NCBI RefSeq assembly: GCF_014642675.1 | Contig: NZ_BMIS01000002.1 | Span: 367,075 to 431,074, forward strand | DNA from: Nesterenkonia cremea | GTDB taxonomy: Bacteria; Actinomycetota; Actinomycetes; Actinomycetales; Micrococcaceae | Direction: 5' to 3' | DNA: 64,000 nt | In this document: positions 22,040 through 30,021 of the stretch, in pieces | Position numbering within the stretch: the stretch's first letter is position 1 | Layout: every line of letters starts with the position of its first letter | Position numbers and translations under genes: made by a program | Notes under the pieces: generated by a model | Seen by the model: the letters and a program-made list of their open reading frames with translations, nothing else | What the model was told of the DNA's origin: nothing | The model's database searches: none

Positions 22040-22510
22040 CTACGGAGGTCCGTCGCCCAGGGTCTGAAGGTTGTGGCGCAGAGTGCGCAGGGAGGAGGCC
22101 AGCTGAGTGCGTGCGGAGTCGCTCAGCCCGTCCAGGATTGCGGCCTCCGCCTGTTCCACCGGCTGTTCCACCTCGGCCAGCGCCTGCTCGCCGCGGTCGG
22201 TCAGCTGCAGCAGCAGCCTGCGCGCATGTGCTGGGTCCGGCTCCTTATAGATCAGTTCGCGCTCCTGCAGGCTGGAGACCGTCTCAGCCATGGACTGGGC
22301 CCTCACGAAGGAGCGCCGGGCCAGCTCGGAGGAGGTGATGCCGGGCCGCACGCGCAGTACGGAGAGTGCTGTGTACTGCGAGGTGGTGAAGCCGTGTGCG
22401 GAGAGGGCGGACTCCAGGGAGGGGCGGAGTCCGGTCTCGATGAGCTTCAGCATGTAGAGGTACCACCCACCCGGCGTCGGCTGCGGGTCGGTCTTGGGCG
22501 GCTGAGGCAT
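22040..22510 (-). CDS. MarR-family transcriptional regulator
   Basis: A 156-residue winged-helix protein with the MarR core (FTTSQYTALSVLRVRPGITSSELARR, a recognition-helix region RAQSMAETVSSLQ, and the wing LIYKEPDPAHARRLLLQLTDRG). A consensus AAGGAGG precedes the ATG. It is cotranscribed with the CouO-like gene and divergent from the MaoC operon. MarR proteins such as CouR repress p-hydroxycinnamate genes and are relieved by the aryl-CoA, so this is the obvious candidate to bind the element shared by the two operons of the island. Confidence 0.88.
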   Translation of the reverse strand: MPQPPKTDPQPTPGGWYLYMLKLIETGLRPSLESALSAHGFTTSQYTALSVLRVRPGITSSELARRSFVRAQSMAETVSSLQERELIYKEPDPAHARRLLLQLTDRGEQALAEVEQPVEQAEAAILDGLSDSARTQLASSLRTLRHNLQTLGDGPP

Positions 22511-22573
22511 GGGGCCTCCTTAGGCGGCGGGGAGATGACCTGCTCAGCATAGTCGGCTGCTGCCAGTGACATC

Positions 22574-22611
22574 TTGACGCACAATTAAGGCTACCTGATA
22601 CTGAATGTGAC
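22574..22611 (+). promoter_or_regulatory. Promoter and shared operator of the MaoC-SDR-ligase operon
   Basis: TTGACG (22574-22579), 17 bp, GATACT (22597-22602). The segment AGGCTACCTGATACTGAATGTG matches the promoter of the importer-ligM operon (AGGTAGCCTGATACTAAATGTG) almost base for base. It lies in the 157-bp MarR/MaoC divergent region. Confidence 0.65.
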
Positions 22612-22667
22612 GCAAGTCAAATATGGAGCCTGCGTATCCGCATCATTCACACTTACTGGAGGTACTG

Positions 22668-23138
22668 ATGGCTGAAGCAGCCGAGAACCGACTCTCCGTC
22701 ACCGTGGACCAGCTGCCCGATCTCAAGGGGGCCGACTTCGGGCCCTCCTCCTGGCAGACCATCACCCAGGAGGACATCCAGCAGTACGCCGATGTCTCCG
22801 GGGACCACAACCCGATCCACACCGACCCGGAGGCCGCGGCCAAGAGCCCTTTCGGCACAGTGGTCGCCCACGGCTACCTCACGCTGAGCCGCGTGGTGCC
22901 CCTGATGGCCGAGGTCTTCGAAGTCACAGAGCTCAGCTCCGGGATCAACTACGGCCTGGACAAGCTGCGCTTCCCGGCGCCTGTTCCGGCCGGAGGCCGC
23001 ATCCGCATCCGCGGCACCGTCACCGAGGTCACCGAGATCCCCGGCGGCTACCAGGTCCACGCTGACCTGACCTGGGACGTGGAAGGAAGCGACAAGCCCG
23101 CCTGCGCCGCCAAGCAGGTTCTGCGCTACTACCGCTGA
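22668..23138 (+). CDS. MaoC-like (R)-specific enoyl-CoA hydratase
   Basis: A 156-residue single hot-dog protein. The hydratase motif is intact: Asp and His in YADVSGDHNPIHTDPEAA, followed by VAHGYLTLS. Enzymes of this type add water to trans-2-enoyl-CoA to give the (R)-3-hydroxy product, which pairs well with the MFE-2-like SDR encoded next. The start at 22668 follows GGAGG by 5 nt; an upstream ATG at 22623 lacks a site. First gene of a four-gene operon. Here it would hydrate an arylacryloyl-CoA such as feruloyl-CoA (inference). Confidence 0.85.
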   Translation: MAEAAENRLSVTVDQLPDLKGADFGPSSWQTITQEDIQQYADVSGDHNPIHTDPEAAAKSPFGTVVAHGYLTLSRVVPLMAEVFEVTELSSGINYGLDKLRFPAPVPAGGRIRIRGTVTEVTEIPGGYQVHADLTWDVEGSDKPACAAKQVLRYYR

Positions 23139-23151
23139 AGGAGTTCCTGAG

Positions 23152-24141
23152 ATGACTGAACAGCTGAGCAGCTACACCCATCGCGTGACGGCCGGGGAGC
23201 TCGAGGGCAAGGTCGCTGTGGTGACCGGAGCTGGCCGCGGCCTGGGGGAGTGTTATGCCCTGGCCCTCGCCGCAGCCGGCGCCTCGGTGCTGGTCAACGA
23301 CGCCGACGCCGACGCCGCCCACCGGGTCGCCGAGGCCATCACCTCCGGCGGCGGCACTGCATCCGCCGCCCCGGGGAAGGTAGGCCCGCAGTCAGCCGCC
23401 GATGAGCTGGTGGCCCAGGCCGTGGAGACCTATGGCCGCCTCGATGTCATGGTCACCAACGCCGGAATCCTGAGGGACCGCGTGAGCTGGAAGATGGAGG
23501 AGTCAGACTTCGACGCCGTCATCGAGACCCATCTGAAGGGCACCTGGACCTGCGTCACTGCTGCGCTGAAGCAGATGCGGAACCAGGGCGAGGGCGGGCG
23601 CCTGATCCTGATCGGTTCCCCGGCCGGCCAGTTCGGCTCCTTCGGCCAGTCCAACTACGCCCCGGCCAAGGCCGGCATCGTGGCCCTGGCGCGGACGCTG
23701 TCCATGGAGCTCGCCCGGGACAAGATCATGGTCAACACAGTGGTGCCCACGGCGATGACTGCGATGACCGCCACCATCCCGGTGTACCAGGAGTGGTCCG
23801 CGGCCTTCGAGCAAGGCCTCGAGTTGCCTGCCGCCGCGCGTCAGGACCACGCCCTGGGTGAGCCCGGCGATGTGACTCCGCTGATCGTCTGGCTGGCCTC
23901 CGCAGCCTCTGAGGGTGTCACCGGGCAGGCCATCGGTCTGGGCGGAGATCGGCTGACGCTCTACTCCCATCCGGCGGAGCTGCGCACCGCCGACCATCCG
24001 GGAGGGTGGACCACCTCGGCGCTGGATCAGGCCTGGACCGAGCAGCTCTCGGCCGATGCCCAGACCTCCGGCGGGCCGGCGCGCCCGGATCCACGAGAGC
24101 ACCCTGCCGGCGCGCAGACCGAACCCGCGGCTGGGGGATGA
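23152..24141 (+). CDS. SDR dehydrogenase, (R)-3-hydroxyacyl-CoA type
   Basis: A 329-residue short-chain dehydrogenase. The NAD-binding TGAGRGLG motif, VNDAD, NAGIL and the active-site Tyr and Lys in SNYAPAKAG are visible, with Ser in IGSPAG. The N-terminal region resembles the dehydrogenase domain of peroxisomal multifunctional enzyme type 2, which oxidises (R)-3-hydroxyacyl-CoA. The last 60 residues are a polar, Pro-rich tail of low complexity. It sits between the MaoC hydratase and the ligase, so oxidation of an aryl-3-hydroxypropionyl-CoA to the beta-ketoacyl-CoA is likely. Confidence 0.82.
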   Translation: MTEQLSSYTHRVTAGELEGKVAVVTGAGRGLGECYALALAAAGASVLVNDADADAAHRVAEAITSGGGTASAAPGKVGPQSAADELVAQAVETYGRLDVMVTNAGILRDRVSWKMEESDFDAVIETHLKGTWTCVTAALKQMRNQGEGGRLILIGSPAGQFGSFGQSNYAPAKAGIVALARTLSMELARDKIMVNTVVPTAMTAMTATIPVYQEWSAAFEQGLELPAAARQDHALGEPGDVTPLIVWLASAASEGVTGQAIGLGGDRLTLYSHPAELRTADHPGGWTTSALDQAWTEQLSADAQTSGGPARPDPREHPAGAQTEPAAGG

Positions 24142-24147
24142 GCCCCG

Positions 24148-25818
24148 ATGTTCGAGAACCATGCCAACCTCTGGCAGGAGATCGCCCGGCAGTCACCTGA
24201 GCGGACCGCGCTGGTGGCCGGTGAGCGGCGGTTCAGCTACGGCGCGTTCGACGAGGCCGCCGGCCGCGCCGCCGCCTATCTTCAGGGCAGAGGAGTCGGA
24301 GGCGGCGATGTCGTCGCCTTCTATCTGCACAACACCGCAGAGTTTCTGATCCTCTTCTACGCCTGCTTGAAGCTGGAGGCGATCCCTGCGCCGATGAATT
24401 ATCGGTACCGCGCGGCAGAAGTGGTGGAGCTCGCGGAGATCTCCACGCCCAAGGCGCTCATCTACCGTTCCTCCGTCCGCGCTGAGGCACGGGCGGCTCA
24501 GGAGCAGGTGCTCCAGAGCATGCCGGAGCAGGCGCCTGAGGTCTGGGTGGAGGTGGACGACTCGGCCTGGACCTCGCCCGCGGAACAGCCCGCGGAGACG
24601 GCTGGGCCGGCGTCGGCGGTCCCGGTGGAGGAGCTGCTGAGCTTCGAGCAGGTGCTCGAGCACCGCACGGTGGACCGCGACGCCGAGCTCTATATCTTCA
24701 CCGGCGGCACCACCGGACGGCCCAAGGCAGTGGTGTGGAGCCTGGGCGGACTCATGGACATCCAGGTCACCTCCACCTATACCCCGCTGGGGATCACGCC
24801 GCCGGAGTCGCTGCAGGAGGCGGTGGGGATCGCCACGGATCCGGACACCCCGCATGTGGTGACCCTGCCGCTGGCGCCTTTCATCCACGCCACGGCGCTG
24901 TTCATGTCCGGCAACACGCTCACTGTGGGCGGCACTGTGGTGGTCAACCCGAATCCGAGCCTCGATGCCGCTGCGGCCGCCGAGCTGACGCTGGCCGAAG
25001 GGGTCACCGAGCTCATCGTGGCCGGAGACGCTGTGGCCCAGCCGGTCTCGGAGGCGCTGGCCGCCCACCCGGGCCGGGAAGGGCTGCGGTTGAACGCCGT
25101 GATGAGCTCGGGGATGCGCTTCAGCGATGAGACCAAGGCTAGGCTGCACGGACTGGGCGAGGTCACCATCATCGACGTGCTGGCCTCCACCGAGGGTGGA
25201 CCCTTCGCCATGGGCATCACCCGCAGCGAGGATGACCTGCCGGCCCGGTTCAAGCTGGCCGCCGAGGCTGTGGTCCTGGACGAGAAGGACCGCGAGGTCC
25301 AGCAGACTCCCGGATCCACCGGGATCCTCGCCTTCCGAGGTGCCCTGCCCAAGGGCTACCTGAACGAACCCGAGAAGAGCCGCGAGACCTATCCGGTCAT
25401 CTCCGGGAAGCGCCACGTGAAGCCCGGCGACTACGTGCAGGTGGATGAGGGCGGCTATATCGAGTTCCTCGGCCGCGGCTCCGCCGTGATCAACACTGGC
25501 GGAGAGAAGGTCTATCCCGCCGAGGTGGAGGAGGCGCTGCTCACCCACCAGGCCGTCCACGATGCTGTGGTCTTCGGCCTGCCGGACCAGCGCCTGGGCG
25601 AGCGCGTCTCCGCCGTCGTCGCAGTGGATGATTCTGAGGCGCTCAGCCCGGAGGAGCTGCAGAGCTGGGTGGCGCAGCAGCTGGCCGGCTATAAGAAGCC
25701 GCGCAGCATCGCCATCCGTCAGCAGCTGGAGCGGACACCGGCGGGCAAGCTGAACATGCGCCGCGTCAAGGAGGTGGCGCGCAGCGCCGACGCCGATCAG
25801 CAGACTGTCGCCCCATGA
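24148..25818 (+). CDS. AMP-forming acyl/aryl-CoA ligase
   Basis: A 556-residue ANL-family ligase. The P-loop is FTGGTTGRPKAVVW (about residue 190), the A8 region is FLGRGSAVINTGGEKVYPAEVEE, and the catalytic Lys is in the C-terminal TPAGKLNMRRVKE. The GG form of the P-loop and the following W resemble actinobacterial FadD enzymes for cyclic or aromatic acids. It begins 7 bp after the SDR gene and overlaps the acyl-CoA dehydrogenase gene by 4 bp. In context it should activate a phenylpropanoid acid and so start the side-chain pathway. Specificity cannot be read from the sequence. Confidence 0.85.
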   Translation: MFENHANLWQEIARQSPERTALVAGERRFSYGAFDEAAGRAAAYLQGRGVGGGDVVAFYLHNTAEFLILFYACLKLEAIPAPMNYRYRAAEVVELAEISTPKALIYRSSVRAEARAAQEQVLQSMPEQAPEVWVEVDDSAWTSPAEQPAETAGPASAVPVEELLSFEQVLEHRTVDRDAELYIFTGGTTGRPKAVVWSLGGLMDIQVTSTYTPLGITPPESLQEAVGIATDPDTPHVVTLPLAPFIHATALFMSGNTLTVGGTVVVNPNPSLDAAAAAELTLAEGVTELIVAGDAVAQPVSEALAAHPGREGLRLNAVMSSGMRFSDETKARLHGLGEVTIIDVLASTEGGPFAMGITRSEDDLPARFKLAAEAVVLDEKDREVQQTPGSTGILAFRGALPKGYLNEPEKSRETYPVISGKRHVKPGDYVQVDEGGYIEFLGRGSAVINTGGEKVYPAEVEEALLTHQAVHDAVVFGLPDQRLGERVSAVVAVDDSEALSPEELQSWVAQQLAGYKKPRSIAIRQQLERTPAGKLNMRRVKEVARSADADQQTVAP

Positions 25819-27014
25819 CCGAGCAGCTCATCGGGCCCGGGGACTTCTACGGCTGGGCAGATGTGCTCACCGAGGCCGAGCGCAGCGCGCTGCTGCGGCT
25901 GCGCAGCTTCCTGCAGGAGCGCGCCCAACCGGTCCTGCGGGATCACTGGGAGCGGGGTGACAGCCCGGAGTTCCTGCGCGAGGAGTTCGCCGCAGGAGAC
26001 TTCGTCCGGCCCCGCGAGCTCTGGGAGGCCGGCGAGCTCAGCGAGCGGAACCCACGGGTCAGACCGCTGTTCGCCGGCTTCCGCAATCTGGAGCTCTCCC
26101 GTACCGATGCCTCCCTGGCGGTGCTCATCGACGGCCAGATCGGGATGTTCGACACCATCCTGCGCCGCGGTCTTCCGGCGGAGCGCTATGCGCCCCTGCA
26201 GGAGCAGATCGAGACCTTCGCCCTGACCGGCTGCTTTGCGCTGACCGAGCCTGACCACGGCTCGGACATCGCAGGAGGCCTGAGCACCCGGGCGCGCCGG
26301 CAGGGCGAGGGCTGGGTGCTCTCCGGGGAGAAGAGGTGGATCGGGAATGCGGCACTGTCGCAGTACGCCGTGGTCGTCGCCCGCGATGTCCAGGATGGTC
26401 AGGCCAAGGCGTTCCTGGTGCCCACCGACGCCCCAGGGATGGAGGTCAGCCTCATCGAGGGCAAGACCTCTCTGCGGATGGTCGGCAATGCCCATATCCG
26501 TCTGGATGAGGTCTCTGTGGGCGCGGAGGCCCGGCTGCCGCAGATCAACAGCTTCGCCGAGCTCAACCGGGCCTTCGAGGACCTGCGCCCCGCCGTGGTC
26601 TGGAATGCGGTGGGTCTGCAGGCCGGGATCTATGAGCACACCCGGGAGTATGTCCTGAGCCGTGAGCAGTTCGGCAGGCCGCTGGGCGGATTCCAGCTGG
26701 TCCAGGAGAAGCTGGTGCGCATGCTCGGCAATCTCAACGCCTCACTTGGGATGGCGGTGCGTCTGGGCCAGCTGGCCGCAGGGGGCGGGGTCTCCGGAGC
26801 GCAGGCCGCTGCGGCCAAAGGCTGGGTCTGCACGCAGATGCGCCAGACTGCGGCCCTAGGCAGGGAGCTGCTCGGCGGCAACGGAATCCTGCTGGATCAT
26901 CAGGTGGCCCGCTTCCACGCCGATGCCGAATCGCTCTACACCTTCGAGGGCACCCACGAGATCAGCAGTCTGATCGCGGGACGGGAGATCACCGGGCACA
27001 GTGCCTTCGCCTGA
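25815..27014 (+). CDS. Acyl-CoA dehydrogenase, glutaryl-CoA dehydrogenase-like
   Basis: A 399-residue FAD enzyme. The flavin/substrate region GCFALTEPDHGSDI and the C-terminal YTFEGTHEIS, whose Glu is the catalytic base, are intact. The TFEGTHE arrangement and length recall glutaryl-CoA dehydrogenases rather than short-chain fatty enzymes. It is the last gene of the MaoC-SDR-ligase operon, starting with an ATGA overlap. It would desaturate an aryl-propanoyl-CoA such as dihydroferuloyl-CoA, widening the pathway to saturated side chains. ETF would be needed from elsewhere. Confidence 0.85.
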   Translation: MTEQLIGPGDFYGWADVLTEAERSALLRLRSFLQERAQPVLRDHWERGDSPEFLREEFAAGDFVRPRELWEAGELSERNPRVRPLFAGFRNLELSRTDASLAVLIDGQIGMFDTILRRGLPAERYAPLQEQIETFALTGCFALTEPDHGSDIAGGLSTRARRQGEGWVLSGEKRWIGNAALSQYAVVVARDVQDGQAKAFLVPTDAPGMEVSLIEGKTSLRMVGNAHIRLDEVSVGAEARLPQINSFAELNRAFEDLRPAVVWNAVGLQAGIYEHTREYVLSREQFGRPLGGFQLVQEKLVRMLGNLNASLGMAVRLGQLAAGGGVSGAQAAAAKGWVCTQMRQTAALGRELLGGNGILLDHQVARFHADAESLYTFEGTHEISSLIAGREITGHSAFA

Positions 27015-27153
27015 GGCCCATAGGACAGATGTCCTGATCAGCCCCCGCTGAATGAGAGGGACCCCCGACGCCGGCGTTCGAGAGTGACAGCATGTGATGC
27101 AGACCTGCGAACACAGTTCGCGTCATGAACACCGACCGCCCAGGAGGGTACCC

Positions 27154-28038
27154 ATGGCTAGCTTCTCCTCCCGCAGTCCCCTTGCCCGCAACGACGCTGA
27201 GCGTGAAGTGCTCCGCGGACTCGTGGAGAACATCGGGTACGAGGTCATGCCGTTCAAGACGGCCGAGGAGAAGGTGCTGGGGGCTGTTCCCACCGAGGTG
27301 CCGCTGACCATCACCGCCACCGGAGGAAAGGGCCTGGAGCCCACGCTGGGACTCAGCGAGTCGCTGGTGGGCAAGGGCTACAGCGTGGCCCCGCATATCC
27401 CGGCGCGCATGGTCTCCGGTCCGGGTGAGCTGGATGAGATCGTCAGTCGTCTGGAGTCCGCCGGGATCGGCCGTCTCTTCGTCATCGCCGGTGATGCCGA
27501 GGAGCCCGCCGGGGAGTTTCACCAGGCCCTCGACCTGCTCCGCGCGCTGAAGGAGCGGGGACATCACTTCAAGGACATCGGGATCGGAGGTTATCCGGAG
27601 GGCCACGCCTTCTTCCCGGATGATGCCATCGATCAGGCGCTGCGGGACAAGGCCCCTTATGCCGACCGCGTGCTCACCCAGATCTGCTTCAGCCCGGAGA
27701 CATTCATCCGCTGGGGTGAGCGGATCCGCTCCGAGGGCGTGGAGCTGCCGGTCTTCGCCGGGATGCCCGGGCCGGTGAGCCGGCAGAAGCTCATGCGCAT
27801 CTCCGCCTCGCTGGGGCTGGGGCAGTCGGCCAACTTCCTGAAGAAGCAGCAGAACATGTTCTGGAAGTTCTTCAGCCCCTCGGGCTATAAGCCCACCAAG
27901 CTGATCCGCGGACTGGTCCGCCAGCTGGGCCAGTCGCAGACCTCCATCACCGGATTCCACATCTTCACCTTCAACGAGCTGGAAGCTGCCGAGACCTGGC
28001 GTCGCGAGCTGCAGCAGGCCAGCCGTGCCGAGCAGTAA
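27154..28038 (+). CDS. Methylenetetrahydrofolate reductase (MetF-like)
   Basis: A 294-residue MTHFR-family protein, the size of E. coli MetF. The TIM-barrel features include TITATGGKGLEPTL, ARMVSGPGELDEI, VIAGDAEEPAGEF, the GGYPEGH motif and TQICFSPETF. The start at 27154 is set by AGGAGGG; 20 codons upstream are open but lack a site. MetF interconverts 5-methyl-THF and 5,10-methylene-THF; next to LigM the useful direction is oxidation of the methyl-THF made by demethylation. It lies 139 bp after the acyl-CoA dehydrogenase gene and 9 bp before purU. A second, biosynthetic MetF is expected elsewhere. Confidence 0.85.
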   Translation: MASFSSRSPLARNDAEREVLRGLVENIGYEVMPFKTAEEKVLGAVPTEVPLTITATGGKGLEPTLGLSESLVGKGYSVAPHIPARMVSGPGELDEIVSRLESAGIGRLFVIAGDAEEPAGEFHQALDLLRALKERGHHFKDIGIGGYPEGHAFFPDDAIDQALRDKAPYADRVLTQICFSPETFIRWGERIRSEGVELPVFAGMPGPVSRQKLMRISASLGLGQSANFLKKQQNMFWKFFSPSGYKPTKLIRGLVRQLGQSQTSITGFHIFTFNELEAAETWRRELQQASRAEQ

Positions 28039-28047
28039 GGAGCATCT

Positions 28048-28935
28048 GTGAGCCTGCAACGACGCACTGAGCCCCCAGCCGTCGGCGACGACGTTGCCCG
28101 CCTGATCGTCCAGGGCACGGATCAGCCCGGACTGGTCGCGGCCATCACCGGAGTCCTCTCTGAGGCGGGGGCGAACATCGCCTCACTGGACCAGCACACT
28201 TCGGACCCCGAGGGCGGGCGGTTCTTCCAGAGGACGGTGTTCACCCTCCCGAACCTCAGCGTGGTCCTGCCGGATCTCCGTGAGCGCCTGGGCGAGGTGC
28301 TCAGCGACTTCGATCTGACCTGGACGCTGGCCCCGGCCAATCAGCGCAAGCGTGTGGCCGTCTTCTCCTCGAAGTCGGATCACTGCCTGCTGGACCTGCT
28401 GTGGCGGCATCGCCGTGGGGAGCTGCCCATCGACATCACCATGGTGGTCTCCAACCACCCGGACCACAGCGATGATGTGCGCGCCTTCGGGATCCCCTTC
28501 TTCCACGTGCCCGTGGAGAAGGACCGCCGTGAGGAGGCCGAGGCCAAGCATCTGGAGCTGCTGAAGGGCAATGTCGACCTGGTGGTGCTGGCCCGCTATA
28601 TGCAGATCATCAGTGAGGACTTCATCGACGACGTCGGCGTGCCGATCATCAACATCCACCACAGCTTCCTGCCCGCCTTCATCGGGGCAGGGCCCTATCG
28701 CAAGGCCAAGGAGCGCGGTGTGAAGCTGATCGGTGCCACGGCCCACTACGTGACCAAGGATCTGGATGAGGGGCCGATCATCGCGCAGGACGTCATCTCG
28801 GTGACCCATGAGGACACTGCGGCGGATCTGCAGCGCCGCGGTGCCGATGTCGAGCGCCGTGTGCTCTCCTCAGCGGTGGAGGCCCACTGCGAGGAGCGGG
28901 TGCTGCGCGACGGCAATGTGACCATCGTCTTCTGA
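28048..28935 (+). CDS. purU: Formyltetrahydrofolate deformylase
   Basis: PurU hydrolyses 10-formyl-THF to formate and free THF. The 295-residue protein has an N-terminal ACT domain (VQGTDQPGLVAAITGVLSE) and a C-terminal formyltransferase-fold domain with the active-site signatures INIHHSFLPAF and GATAHYVTKDLDEGPII. The GTG start follows AAGGAG by 5 nt and only 9 bp after the MetF-like gene, so the two are coupled. In this setting PurU would release the demethylation carbon as formate and regenerate THF for LigM. The pathway still needs FolD, not present in the window. Confidence 0.92.
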   Translation: MSLQRRTEPPAVGDDVARLIVQGTDQPGLVAAITGVLSEAGANIASLDQHTSDPEGGRFFQRTVFTLPNLSVVLPDLRERLGEVLSDFDLTWTLAPANQRKRVAVFSSKSDHCLLDLLWRHRRGELPIDITMVVSNHPDHSDDVRAFGIPFFHVPVEKDRREEAEAKHLELLKGNVDLVVLARYMQIISEDFIDDVGVPIINIHHSFLPAFIGAGPYRKAKERGVKLIGATAHYVTKDLDEGPIIAQDVISVTHEDTAADLQRRGADVERRVLSSAVEAHCEERVLRDGNVTIVF

Positions 28936-29012
28936 GCGGCGCCTTCAGAGCAGGCCTCAGCGGCCGGGTGTCCAGTGATCATCGCTGGACACCGGGCGGC
29001 TGAAAGCGCCGC
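28936..29012. terminator. Nested hairpins between purU and the convergent binding-protein gene
   Basis: An outer stem of 13 bp with one mismatch (28936-28948 with 29000-29012) encloses a perfect 9-bp stem GGTGTCCAG (28967-28975) / CTGGACACC (28985-28993). It starts immediately after the purU stop and probably works in both directions. Confidence 0.65.
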
Positions 29013-29022
29013 CCAGCTCTGC

Positions 29023-30009
29023 TCAGTCGGAGATGGTGTGATCGCCGAAGAGCAGGTCCAGATCGACCTCCTCGCTGATGACTCCTGATTCGGCAGAGAT
29101 CTGGTTGATCTGCTCCAGGGAGTCCAGGTTCACCGCTTCGGGATAGTCCGAGAGTGTGAGCTGCTCGATGACCTCATCCTCGAGGTCGGTGTAGGTGGGC
29201 AGGATCTCGCGGACGGCGTCGGGGTTCTCCGCCGCGTAGTTCTGGGACTCTGCCATGGCCTCGGTGAAGGCTTCGACGATCTCCGGGTTCTGCTCCACGT
29301 AGTCGCTGGCGCTGAACCAGACGGCCACCGTGAGGTCCTCCACCGGATAGGCGTAGTTGGAGAAGATGTCCCGGGCGCCGTCGTTGAGGATGATGGTCTG
29401 ATAGGGCTCCACCGCCGCAGCGGCGTCCACTGTGCCGTTCTCCAGGGCGGCGGGCATATCCGGGAAGGGCATCTCCACATAGTCGATGGTGCTGGGATCT
29501 CCGCCTGCCTCCTCCACGGCGGCGCTGATGGTGGAGTCGGAGATGTTGCTCAGCGTGTTCACCGCGATCTCTGCGCCCTCCAGATCCTCGATCTCCTCGA
29601 TCTCGGATTCCTCCGGCACGACGACGGCGGCGAAGTCCTCATCCGGGTCACCGGTGGTGGCGCTGCCTCCGGCCAGGATCTCCACATCGAGGCCCTGGGA
29701 CTCGGCGATGAGCAGAGAGGTGACATTGCTGAAGCCGAAGTCCATCTCATCGCTCATCACAGCCGGCAGCAGGGCCGCTCCGCCCTGTGCCTGTTCGATG
29801 GTCAGATCCAGGCCGGCGTCCTCGAAGAAGCCCTCCTGATCGCCGAGATAGATGGCGGCGTTGTCCACGATGGGCAGCGCGCCCACAGTGATCTCGGTGA
29901 GCTCTCCGTCCTCGCCGGGGGTCTCGCCGTTGCCGCAGGCGGTGAGGCTGAGTCCTGCCGCGGCGGCCAGGGCCAGCCCGGTGCGGGTGTGGGCAGAGGT
30001 GTGTCGCAT
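29023..30009 (-). CDS. Orphan NMT1/TauA-type solute-binding lipoprotein
   Basis: A 328-residue lipoprotein with lipobox LTAC followed by an acidic linker and the NitT/TauT binding domain (YLGDQEGFFEDAGLDL, MDFGFSNVTSLLIAESQGL). It has no permease or ATPase gene of its own in the window, so it may deliver a second ligand to the importer at 15.4-17.8 kb. It follows an IclR gene by 12 bp and is almost certainly in its operon. It is the best intact template for the dead binding protein at 20.2-20.8 kb. Confidence 0.88.
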   Translation of the reverse strand: MRHTSAHTRTGLALAAAAGLSLTACGNGETPGEDGELTEITVGALPIVDNAAIYLGDQEGFFEDAGLDLTIEQAQGGAALLPAVMSDEMDFGFSNVTSLLIAESQGLDVEILAGGSATTGDPDEDFAAVVVPEESEIEEIEDLEGAEIAVNTLSNISDSTISAAVEEAGGDPSTIDYVEMPFPDMPAALENGTVDAAAAVEPYQTIILNDGARDIFSNYAYPVEDLTVAVWFSASDYVEQNPEIVEAFTEAMAESQNYAAENPDAVREILPTYTDLEDEVIEQLTLSDYPEAVNLDSLEQINQISAESGVISEEVDLDLLFGDHTISD

Positions 30010-30021
30010 AGCGAGCTCCTT

